Source: Akkermansiaceae bacterium UBA1506 (GTDB taxonomy: Bacteria > Verrucomicrobiota > Verrucomicrobiia > Verrucomicrobiales > DEV007). From it: 6,601 nucleotides of DNA. Every line of letters starts with the position of its first letter. Within the stretch, counting starts at the first letter, position 1. The notes under the pieces are model-generated. The model worked only from the letters and a program-made list of their open reading frames with translations. It was not told where the DNA came from and made no database searches. Position numbers and translations under genes: made by a program. Below are positions 1-6,488 of this stretch, in pieces. The DNA lies in the NCBI GenBank assembly GCA_002323995.1, contig DCQY01000017.1, forward strand, positions 1 through 6,601. The letters are read 5' to 3'.

Positions 1-96
1 GTTCATAAGAGAGGAGATCGAGTATTTCCAAAGTTATGGGCACACCTACTGAATGGAAAGTGGATATTCGCAACTAAATGGCTCAAAATGGGATAA
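1..96 (+). CDS. C-terminal end of a truncated protein, possibly a glycosyltransferase
   Basis: Frame 1 is open from the first base to a TAA at 94-96, giving 31 codons with no start in the window, so this is the tail of a gene that begins to the left. The translated end is rich in basic and aromatic residues (it contains HKRGDRVFPKLWAHLL and closes with ATKWLKMG). That composition resembles the amphipathic tails of family 2 glycosyltransferases in polysaccharide loci, and the neighbours fit, but no catalytic motif is visible and the family assignment is inference. The gene converges on the acetyltransferase gene, with 47 bases between the two stop codons. A chance open frame of this length cannot be excluded; the protein-like composition and the stop placed just before the next gene are what favour a real gene. 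Confidence 0.45.
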   Translation, partial: VHKRGDRVFPKLWAHLLNGKWIFATKWLKMG

Positions 97-143
97 TCCA
101 AAAATTGCCCTAACAGTCCGCCGAATCTGAGTCCACACCAGAA

Positions 144-692
144 TTAATCGGAGAATCTTTGACGAACCTTTATCGCCGGATTACCTCGATAAATCGAGTT
201 AGCTTCGAGGTTGCTTGATGCAACCGAGCCCACCGACAGAATTGCAGACTCCGCGACGACAACGCCTGGGCACACAGTTGAGTTGGCGGCGATCCAAGCG
301 CCATCCTCCACTCTAATCACCCCGACTCGCAAAGTGAATCCCGGATCTCTGTAGTCGTGATTACCCGTGCAAAGGTAGGCACCTTGGGAAATTACAACAC
401 TCTCGCCGAGAGTAACCATCACCAAGTTGTCGATCCAGGAGTGTTCCCCAATCCAGGAGTCATCTCCTATTTCGAGGAACCACGGATACTTGATTTTTAC
501 ATGCGGCTTAATGACTACCCCATCGCCGATCCCTGCACCAAAAGCCCTAAGTATCAATACTTTAAGCTCTCCCGGCCAGGGGATGGATGTCTCAAACAAA
601 ACGCGACTGAAAACCAACCAGATCAACCGTTTCCAGCCCGGTCCCGGATCATAATCACCGGCAATATAATTCTTCAGACTGACGCGACTCAT
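144..692 (-). CDS. wcaF: WcaF-like hexapeptide-repeat acetyltransferase
   Basis: This 182-residue protein belongs to the left-handed beta-helix acyltransferases and most resembles the WcaF group, which O-acetylates sugars during exopolysaccharide (colanic acid type) synthesis using acetyl-CoA in the cytoplasm. The N-terminal part (residues 1-50) has the group's typical pattern of a short LKNY-like opening, an aromatic stretch and IPWPGELK. The hexapeptide coils run from about residue 54 to 165, with turns such as IGDDSW, IGEHSW, VTLGES and VISQGA. The loop CTGNHDYRDP (108-117) carries the likely catalytic His112. The closing YRGNPA (168-173) is the standard end of the helix domain. Length is normal for the family and nothing appears broken. 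The start is the only methionine upstream of the conserved N-terminus. It is preceded by AAAGGA directly against the ATG and by AGGGGG about 12 bases upstream, so the ribosome site is present but oddly spaced. The substrate sugar cannot be told from sequence. Confidence 0.9.
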   Translation of the reverse strand: MSRVSLKNYIAGDYDPGPGWKRLIWLVFSRVLFETSIPWPGELKVLILRAFGAGIGDGVVIKPHVKIKYPWFLEIGDDSWIGEHSWIDNLVMVTLGESVVISQGAYLCTGNHDYRDPGFTLRVGVIRVEDGAWIAANSTVCPGVVVAESAILSVGSVASSNLEANSIYRGNPAIKVRQRFSD

Positions 693-719
693 TCCTTTAG
701 GATTCCCCCTGACACCTGA

Positions 720-747
720 AATCTACGCCAAGTCTCACAAACCGCAA
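720..747 (-). promoter_or_regulatory. Weak sigma-70-like promoter candidate for the acetyltransferase gene
   Basis: Reading the minus strand, TTGCGG (742-747) is followed after 16 bases by TAGATT (720-725). The -35 element matches the consensus at three of six positions and the -10 element at four of six. It lies 27 bases upstream of the ATG at 692, a sensible distance. The match is weak and the organism's promoter consensus is unknown, so this is only a candidate. Confidence 0.2.
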
Positions 748-930
748 AAATTCACTCGAACAGGGCACCACAAATTAAAGTCTTTGATTGGCAGCTCTAG
801 ACCGCTCGTAAATTACGACTTCCGAAATGGCACTTCATGACAAAGAGTATTTCAACTCTCAATTCGTGACCAATCGACACCAACCCTTCCAACCCCTTGA
901 ATACACTCGACTTCGTAGTGAGAAATCTTC

Positions 931-960
931 AAATCCTTGACTCCATTTCCCCAAGGATTT
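931..960. repeat. Perfect 9-bp inverted repeat
   Basis: AAATCCTTG (931-939) is mirrored exactly by CAAGGATTT (952-960) around a 12-base centre. The arms have an A-run outside on one side and a T-run on the other, so either strand could form a small hairpin ending in Us, as in a weak bidirectional terminator. Its position between two divergent genes, about 185 bases upstream of the membrane protein gene, would also suit an operator for a dimeric regulator or the end of an unannotated small RNA. The sequence alone does not decide between these. Confidence 0.5.
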
Positions 961-1145
961 TCGAGGCCACGTTTTATCGTGGATAGATACTGACGCTCTC
1001 TACGGAGGTTTTATTGATTTGCTGTTAACTCCTGAGGGTTGGCAAGTTCTCCGCGAATATTAGCCCCGATGCTTGGATTGTGGTTCATCTACACTACGGG
1101 CGAGTAGATAGCGCCAAACCATCGTTTTCTTCGTAACCCTTTTCC

Positions 1146-2075
1146 ATGACTTTCCAAAACTCTTACCTTCAACGACTTGAGGCGGTCCTTCTTACGGACA
1201 AAGTCCGCGAACGTGGTGAGAAAATCATCCTCTGCGTGGCGATCGGATCCTTCGTTATTCATCTCCTTCTCATAACCCTGACGCGGTTTGGTTTATTCGG
1301 TGGAGAGGTAACTTCCGAACTGCTACAAGATCCAATTGCGGCGATCTACACTCCTTTTTCCTTTATCCTTATCTACGAAGTTTACCTGCTCGTTTTCTAT
1401 CTGCCGCAGTCGATAACGAGATACATCGGCAAGCAATACGAAATCATCCTATTGATCGTCATTCGCAGGATTTTCAAAGATATGGGCAACCTTGAGTTGA
1501 CCACTGATTGGTTCAAAAGTGCTGACGACCTCCAGTTCACATACGACATCGTTGGGACGATCATTCTATTCTTGTTAATTACAGTTTTCTACCGGTTGGC
1601 ACCGCGGCCCAGCTGTAAAATTAAGCCGCTGGAGGCTCAACCCGATAGCATTCGACAATTCGTATCCCTCAAGACAGGGATATCGATTGCTCTCACTCCC
1701 TTGCTAGCTGGCCTCGCAATTTTCAGCCTGTCACGCTGGATCTACGAAAACTTATTCTCCGTCGGTGATCTTGTCGCGGCTTCAAGGGATGTGAATCAGA
1801 TATTCTTCGAAGACTTCTTCACCATCCTAATTCTAGCCGACGTCTTCCTTCTCTTATTTTCATTTCTTCACTCGAACGAATTTTCGACTGTCATTCGCAA
1901 CTCCGGGTTCGTCATTTCCACGATCCTAATTAAGATCTCGTTCAGTGCGACGGGCCTCCTCAATGTCTCTCTGATTGTCAGCGCTGTCCTCTTCGGAGTC
2001 GTGATGCTCTGGATTCATAACTTTTTTAACCGCGGTAAAACAAAGGCGATAGAATTCAAAGCGCCGCCGAATTGA
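1146..2075 (+). CDS. Uncharacterised multi-pass membrane protein
   Basis: I do not recognise this 309-residue protein. It is strongly hydrophobic, with likely membrane helices near residues 27-47, 68-86, 132-150, 178-196, 222-241 and 268-291, and possible shorter ones near 98-108 and 252-265, so six to eight passes. There is no signal peptide; the N-terminus is a charged, soluble stretch (K19, R21, R23, K26). The most distinctive segment is residues 92-112, where GKQYEIILLIVIRRIFKD combines a hydrophobic core with basic residues at R92, K96, R107, R108 and K111. A second soluble loop (151-173) is basic and proline-rich. No enzyme, transporter or flippase motif is evident. The ATG at 1146 has no Shine-Dalgarno sequence before it (the preceding bases are CCCTTTTCC), and the next methionine in frame is M113, so this start is the only one that keeps the first helices. 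It is the only complete plus-strand gene here and stands alone, so a link to the polysaccharide genes is not shown. Confidence 0.8.
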   Translation: MTFQNSYLQRLEAVLLTDKVRERGEKIILCVAIGSFVIHLLLITLTRFGLFGGEVTSELLQDPIAAIYTPFSFILIYEVYLLVFYLPQSITRYIGKQYEIILLIVIRRIFKDMGNLELTTDWFKSADDLQFTYDIVGTIILFLLITVFYRLAPRPSCKIKPLEAQPDSIRQFVSLKTGISIALTPLLAGLAIFSLSRWIYENLFSVGDLVAASRDVNQIFFEDFFTILILADVFLLLFSFLHSNEFSTVIRNSGFVISTILIKISFSATGLLNVSLIVSAVLFGVVMLWIHNFFNRGKTKAIEFKAPPN

Positions 2076-2549
2076 AATCCAACACAGCCCCTTAGATCGA
2101 TCGCACAGGAACAGTATATCCGTTAAACTCCGCTTATCGAAAACGGAACACCCGATCGTTTACATCAAGACAGGGAACCAGCTTCGCTTTGAAGATCGTT
2201 CTATCAAATCGGAGTCAGGCCCTCCACGAGCTGTTCGATGGTCTGGTTGGCTTGAGCTGACTGGATTGCACCCCCTCAATCCCGGTGGGACCAACGCGCC
2301 GATAAGCAACCCTTGAAAAAGCGAATTCCTTTCAGTCGATTATGACGGCGCTATCTCGGGCATTCCTGATAAGATCACACACCGTTCGAACCGGCAAGAA
2401 GTATGAGAAGTAGATAAATCAAGAAACGCCACAGACTTTTGACCCACACAATACACTCCTCGCTCTCTAATAATGATGAGGTGGTGGGCAGGATGAAGAG
2501 GGTCTCGGGTTGACGTAAAGGCTATTTACGTTCTTCAACTTTCGGCAGC
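2076..2549. other. Intergenic region between convergent genes
   Basis: These 474 bases lie between the stop codons of the rightward membrane protein gene and the leftward TPR gene. The region is long for a convergent gap, where only terminators are expected. I see no gene with a start and protein-like composition. One frame stays open without a start codon up to the TGA at 2314-2316 (see findings), and a 23-codon ATG frame begins at 2342 but looks random. The only clear secondary structure is the hairpin at 2513-2531 near the right end. No intrinsic terminator with a U-tract was found for the membrane protein gene. Confidence 0.45.
2513..2531 (-). terminator. Hairpin after the TPR gene, possible terminator
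   Basis: On the minus strand a perfect 7-bp stem, ACGTAAA with TTTACGT, closes a 5-base loop, beginning 18 bases after the TAA of the TPR gene. A further GTTG/CAAC pairing (2536-2539 with 2509-2512) can extend it to 11 bp if a 4-base one-sided bulge is allowed. The position suits transcription ending or 3'-end protection of the wzc-TPR message. The stem is AT-rich and is followed by CAACCC and not by a T-run, so it is not a classical intrinsic terminator. Confidence 0.35.
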
Positions 2550-4295
2550 TTACCTTTCGAGTGTTAGTGGAACCCCGTAGACTCCCTCGTCTTTTAACAA
2601 CCGTCGGAAGTAGAGCCGTTCCCGGGTCATCATATCCTTCCAGTCAACTTGTTTTAGATAAGCTTCAGCACCAGGGATATCGTCCTGCTTCGCCCTGAGA
2701 AGAGCGAGGACAGCATAGTCACCATTCAGCTTTTCCTCTGACTCGACGAGCGCGTGGGATGCGCCGGTAGCCTTCTCTACATCTCCCTCGTTTAGGTAAG
2801 CAAGCGTCAGAGTGGATCGGTAACCTTTCTTGTTGGAAAAGCGCTCGACAATCTGCCGCAACTTTGGGATAAGCGCCGCCCCGTGGGGGGACCCGTTGAT
2901 TAGTTCCATCCAGGCAAAGTTATTGAATAAGGCCGGATTATCGGGTTCGGAGCGATATAAATTGCGACAGACGGTGAGCATGTCTTCAAATGCATCCTCC
3001 TTGATAAGGTAGGGTAGTACGAAGGACACTTCTGTGGAAGGAGGCGAAATAGCAGCGGGGCGTTTCAATGCTTCGGTGACAGCTCGATTCCGGATCTTGA
3101 GATTATTAGATCCCGCCAGTTGCGCGATGCTCAAAAGTCGGTCTCGGCCGTCTGACCCGACCGCTATATCAAAGGACTCTTCCCAAAGATTATCAGCTTC
3201 GGCCACTTTCCCTTGTTGCTCTGCAATCAAGGCACGATAGGCAAGGTAAGAGGCCTCATTAGCACCTCGAGACGAATTGGCTAGCAGAGCTTCGGCACTA
3301 GTCCAATCCTTTTTCTGAAGCAAAGCACTTAATCGAAGGTCAAATAACAATGAGGAGTCGGCGGCTTTAGCTTCGGTGGCGACCTCTGCGAGGACTCGGT
3401 CTGCCTGCCCTTTGTAGAGAAGCCACTGGCCTAGGATTTCCGGCGATTCGTCAATAAAGCGTGACACAGCATCTTCGATTAACTCGTCTCGCTTTTCTGG
3501 AAAGCTCTCGATGCGGCGCTCGACATCAATCAGCAGAATTTGGGGCGGAACCGGCACGGTTTTGGCAATTACCTCCAACCGTGAGGTGGCGTCAGAAAAA
3601 GTTTCCAACTGCCACTGATCACTCGGAATTTGTCCAAGTAACGAAAATGCAGCGATCGCTAATAAGGGATCTTTGTCAGGCTGGAAAATTTGATCGATTA
3701 CTTCTTGTGCAGCAATTTGGTTGGAATGGTCTTCGGATGGGGTTCGAGCAAGAGCGGCGGCAAGCAAGAATTGATCAGTTGGCTCGGCGCGAATGCCCTC
3801 CAATTCCCGAATTGGCTCAAGTGCTGCAGCCGGTTGCCCTGTTGCGAGTAAGAAACGGGACTCCATCTCAAGGATATCCGGCTGTTTTCGCTCGCTATAT
3901 TTCAATCTCGAAAGGAGTCGATTAAAGGTAATGCGATCGCCTATAGAAAAGAAGAGAGCCGTTGCATTTTTGCGATCCTCTGCGGTTGCATTAGGATGCT
4001 GAAAAACTCCATTAGCCAAGGATAACATATCCTTAGAAGAGCGTTTTTTTGAGACGGTAAACCTCTGGCGAAGAATTTCGATTTCAGACGGGCGAAGTTG
4101 CCAAGCAGCTGTAACTAATCGCTCTGCCTCTTTCCAATCATCGTTGACTCCAGCTTTGATCGAGTCGGCGAGCAGGCTGTTGGCCCGCCAAGTGTTAATC
4201 CGGGTTTTGATCGATTCGCGTTTGTGGTAGCTGATTCCTCCTGCACTGAAAACTAACAGAGCGCACACAATAATAATGGTCCTTTTCGTGGCCAT
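2550..4295 (-). CDS. Membrane-anchored TPR protein of the polysaccharide locus
   Basis: With the start chosen here the protein has 581 residues. Residues 1-5 (MATKR) are positively charged and are followed by one hydrophobic helix at about 6-22, which acts as a signal anchor; the rest would face the periplasm. The body is almost entirely helical and holds degenerate tetratricopeptide repeats. The clearest are at about 43-71 (NDDWKEAERLVTAAWQLRP), 142-162, 348-377 (AEQQGKVAEADNLWEES), 492-517 (LAYLNEGDVEKATGASHAL) and 525-549. No enzymatic motif is seen, so a scaffold or protein-binding role is inferred. The gene starts 13 bases after the wzc-like stop codon and is surely co-transcribed with it. 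TPR proteins are common in polysaccharide export loci, where they help assemble the export complex. An ATG at 4334 would add 13 residues and overlap wzc by 26 bases. I prefer the inner ATG because it puts the charged residues directly before the anchor and avoids the overlap. Neither start has a Shine-Dalgarno sequence. Confidence 0.82.
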   Translation of the reverse strand: MATKRTIIIVCALLVFSAGGISYHKRESIKTRINTWRANSLLADSIKAGVNDDWKEAERLVTAAWQLRPSEIEILRQRFTVSKKRSSKDMLSLANGVFQHPNATAEDRKNATALFFSIGDRITFNRLLSRLKYSERKQPDILEMESRFLLATGQPAAALEPIRELEGIRAEPTDQFLLAAALARTPSEDHSNQIAAQEVIDQIFQPDKDPLLAIAAFSLLGQIPSDQWQLETFSDATSRLEVIAKTVPVPPQILLIDVERRIESFPEKRDELIEDAVSRFIDESPEILGQWLLYKGQADRVLAEVATEAKAADSSLLFDLRLSALLQKKDWTSAEALLANSSRGANEASYLAYRALIAEQQGKVAEADNLWEESFDIAVGSDGRDRLLSIAQLAGSNNLKIRNRAVTEALKRPAAISPPSTEVSFVLPYLIKEDAFEDMLTVCRNLYRSEPDNPALFNNFAWMELINGSPHGAALIPKLRQIVERFSNKKGYRSTLTLAYLNEGDVEKATGASHALVESEEKLNGDYAVLALLRAKQDDIPGAEAYLKQVDWKDMMTRERLYFRRLLKDEGVYGVPLTLER

Positions 4296-4308
4296 AAGTG
4301 ATAATCGC

Positions 4309-6234
4309 TCAGTGGTATTGCGAATACCCTGCATTAGAGTAGGACTGGTAATAATTATACTGCCCTAAAGCCTTCTTTTCGGGCATAGAGTTTGCCACAA
4401 TACCGGTGACAGCAGTGCCATTATTTTCCAGTCGGGATATGGCACGTCGAAGGGCTTTGGTTGGTGTTTTCCACATACGGAAAACGAGACAAATTACATC
4501 GACATGCTTCGCAATGATAAGCGTATCGCTGACGGCTAAAACGGGGGCAGTGTCAATTATAATTCGGTCGTAGCGCTCCGCGAGCAACGTGATAAGCTTG
4601 ACGATAAGACCGCTATTTGGGAGGACGTTACGACCGGGGGTGTTACCGGCTGCGATGACGTCAAAGCCAACCTCTGATTTTTGGATAGCATCAGAGATGG
4701 GGATATTCTTAGTGAAGCATTCGTAGACGCCGAGATGATCTTTAGGTAGTCCTAGGTATTCGCCGATTCGAGGTCGGCGAATGTCGAGGTCGATGAGGAT
4801 GACTTTTTTACTTTCATCAGCCTCAGCTTCGGCCCTCGCCAAATTGCAGGAAGTTGTGCTTTTCCCTTCGCCCGGAAGAGAACTAGTGACAAGCACAGTC
4901 TGAACATTGCTTTTAGACAAATTAAGGCTTGCTACCAGAGTACGAAACGCCTCGGAAGCAGTCTCTGAAATTTCGGTTTTGGTTTTAGACGACTTTTTTT
5001 CTTTATTGAGGGCCTCGGACTTTGGAATAACAGAAAAAACCTGCGCATTAGAAAACCGCTCAAGATCTTCGACTCGCTTCATGCTGCCATCCAATCGACT
5101 AATAAGGAACGCGAGAGAGATTCCCACGAGTAGCCCTTTCCACCCGCTGTCAAAAATAGTCTGCAGGGTCGTCATGCGAAGTGAATCAGGATTTAGGGTA
5201 GCTGGTTGGAGGATAGTAAACTCCTGCTGATCGAAGCCGATGGCAACGTCACCCATTTTGACTTTTTCCATTAAAGATTCGTAGAGCTTGGAGTCACTCG
5301 TGAAATCACGATTAATCATACTGTGCCGAGCTTCGGTATTTGAGATTTTGAACGAAACGATTTCTTCAGTAGTCAGTTTTTCGGTTAAAGCCTCTCGTGA
5401 TTCCCAGAAGTCTTTTTCAGAAGCTACCGACCTAATGATGCGGTCGAGCTCAGATTCGAACGTTTCATTTAGCAGTTCTAAATGTTTTCGTTCTTGGACG
5501 AGCGGTGGCCATTTATCAAGGTAGACCTTTTGCATCTCAAGAATGAGTCCTTCTGACCCTCGTATTTCTTTACAAATATCGAGTGCTTGCTTGTAGATAG
5601 AGAGGGATTCTTCAGCGCTACTTAGGCGGGAACGGATTTCTTCAATTTCTCGATTTAGCTGTTCTATTCTATTCGCCGAGGTTCCTTCTCGCTTTGAAGA
5701 TGCAGACTTCCGAAGTTCTTTCAAAATACTACTGACGACGAGTTGGGCTGTCTCCGGGTCTGAATTTACGTTTACAATCGAGAGGAGCTGGGTGTTGTCG
5801 TGGTCAATAATCTCCGTTGACGCGTAAAACTGTCGCGCAAGGGCGAGCTTAGCTCTTTCGAGTTCTTCATCAGAAACCCTCGACGGTTCTGGCAAAAGCT
5901 TAGAGAAGTGTGATTGGCCTACGACCGCGCTGTAAAGGGAAGCCTGAGAGAGCTTCGCCTTCATCGACATCAGCATAGTTCCTTGTTGTTGATAATATCG
6001 ATAGCTATCTCTTGGGTCGATGACGATCGCATCGCGGATGGGTTGGTGAACTTCAATTGTAGCAATAGATTTGTATGAGTCCGGCGTCATTCTCCCTTTG
6101 TAGAGCCCGAAAGCCAGTGAGCCGATAACTGCAAGTAGAATGACCCACATCCGCTCAATAAGGAAATAGAAACAGTCGACCATGCTCCATAGCCTGGCCT
6201 GGCTGGTATCCTCAATTTCTGCTTCGCGGATCAT
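4309..6234 (-). CDS. wzc: Wzc-like polysaccharide co-polymerase and tyrosine autokinase (BY-kinase)
   Basis: This inner-membrane protein of 641 residues should set chain length and drive export of a Wzy-type exopolysaccharide through cycles of tyrosine autophosphorylation. The N-terminal Wzz-type part has a first membrane helix at about 28-46, a long periplasmic domain with coiled-coil stretches near 186-218 and 245-290, and a second helix at about 364-380, preceded by ILQPATLNP, the usual proline-containing segment. The cytoplasmic kinase carries Walker A (SLPGEGKST, K458), Walker A' (ILIDLDIRRP, D482 and D484) and Walker B (IIIDTAP, D561). The C-terminal tail holds six tyrosines (626, 628, 629, 632, 637, 640), the expected phosphorylation cluster. 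The oligomerisation motif EX2RX2R is incomplete: E428 and R431 are present but the second arginine is V434. An upstream TTG at 6264 could add ten residues. I chose the ATG at 6234 because neither site has a Shine-Dalgarno sequence and ATG is the commoner start. No Wza or Wzb partner is in the window. Confidence 0.93.
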   Translation of the reverse strand: MIREAEIEDTSQARLWSMVDCFYFLIERMWVILLAVIGSLAFGLYKGRMTPDSYKSIATIEVHQPIRDAIVIDPRDSYRYYQQQGTMLMSMKAKLSQASLYSAVVGQSHFSKLLPEPSRVSDEELERAKLALARQFYASTEIIDHDNTQLLSIVNVNSDPETAQLVVSSILKELRKSASSKREGTSANRIEQLNREIEEIRSRLSSAEESLSIYKQALDICKEIRGSEGLILEMQKVYLDKWPPLVQERKHLELLNETFESELDRIIRSVASEKDFWESREALTEKLTTEEIVSFKISNTEARHSMINRDFTSDSKLYESLMEKVKMGDVAIGFDQQEFTILQPATLNPDSLRMTTLQTIFDSGWKGLLVGISLAFLISRLDGSMKRVEDLERFSNAQVFSVIPKSEALNKEKKSSKTKTEISETASEAFRTLVASLNLSKSNVQTVLVTSSLPGEGKSTTSCNLARAEAEADESKKVILIDLDIRRPRIGEYLGLPKDHLGVYECFTKNIPISDAIQKSEVGFDVIAAGNTPGRNVLPNSGLIVKLITLLAERYDRIIIDTAPVLAVSDTLIIAKHVDVICLVFRMWKTPTKALRRAISRLENNGTAVTGIVANSMPEKKALGQYNYYQSYSNAGYSQYH

Positions 6235-6376
6235 TAAATATTTTTCGACTGAGCTAGCGAACAAATGCTAATCTATTACTAAATTCAATGCTAGATCTTT
6301 ACTTATTACCCGCGAGAGAGTGAAGTTTCACTTCGGCCTGAACTGCGCTCCTTCGAAAGTTATAAAGCCTAGATCC

Positions 6377-6396
6377 AAAAAGGCTGACCCGAGGTC
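6377..6396 (-). terminator. Possible weak terminator after tRNA-Tyr
   Basis: Read on the minus strand, GACC and GGTC pair around a 3-base loop about 10 bases past the tRNA 3' end, followed by AGCC and a run of five Ts. The A-run before the stem can pair with these Ts. A separate run of six Ts directly follows the tRNA (6401-6406). The stem is only 4 bp, so termination here would be inefficient and some transcripts could read on towards wzc. Confidence 0.3.
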
Positions 6397-6406
6397 TTTT
6401 AAAAAA

Positions 6407-6488
6407 TGGGCAGGGAAGGATTCGAACCTTCGAAGGCATAGCCAGCAGATTTACAGTCTGCCCCGTTTGACCGCTTCGGTACCTACCC
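6407..6488 (-). tRNA. tRNA-Tyr (GTA)
   Basis: The minus strand folds into a complete class II tRNA of 82 bases. The acceptor stem pairs GGGTAGG with CCTGCCC, with one T-G wobble, and the discriminator base is A. The D arm contains AGCGGTCAAA, typical of bacterial tRNA-Tyr. The anticodon stem GCAGA/TCTGC holds the loop CTGTAAA with anticodon GTA at 6452-6454. A long variable arm pairs GGC with GCC, as expected for tyrosine, and the T arm pairs GAAGG with CCTTC around TTCGAAT. The 3' CCA is not encoded; the discriminator is followed by Ts, so CCA must be added by nucleotidyltransferase. Open reading frames across this segment on both strands are shadows of the tRNA. Confidence 0.97.

Larger units (their letters stand above)
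693..1145. other. Intergenic region between divergent genes
   Basis: These 453 bases separate the start of the acetyltransferase gene (leftward) from the start of the membrane protein gene (rightward), so promoters for both should lie here. No frame holds a believable gene and no tRNA fold was seen. Visible structure is limited to the 9-bp inverted repeat at 931-960, a smaller CCACG/CGTGG hairpin at 967-982, and a 6-bp ATCTAC/GTAGAT pair at 1087-1109. The region is unusually long for a simple promoter gap. Confidence 0.5.

Noticed and set aside
967..982. CCACG/CGTGG hairpin with a 6-base loop
   Set aside because: A 5-bp stem alone, with no U-tract or partner site, is common by chance.
1106..2356. 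Inverted 10-mer GGCGCTATCT flanking the membrane protein gene (1106-1115 on the minus strand and 2347-2356 on the plus strand)
   Set aside because: Several exact 10-base pairs are expected by chance in 6.6 kb. The similarity ends abruptly on both sides and no target duplication or transposase is present.
2385..2392. TTCGAACC, matching part of the tRNA T arm, as a possible tRNA remnant or attachment site
   Set aside because: Only eight bases match, six of them a palindrome. The flanking bases do not form a T stem or an acceptor strand and do not match the tRNA-Tyr 3' end.
2342..2413. Small ATG frame of 23 codons between the convergent genes
   Set aside because: No ribosome site, random-looking composition and very short length; there is no support for a gene.
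3461..3925. A 154-codon plus-strand frame inside the TPR gene
   Set aside because: It lies entirely antisense to the well-supported TPR coding sequence and its translation has no domain-like character, so it is a shadow frame. The shorter antisense frames within wzc and the acetyltransferase gene were dropped for the same reason.
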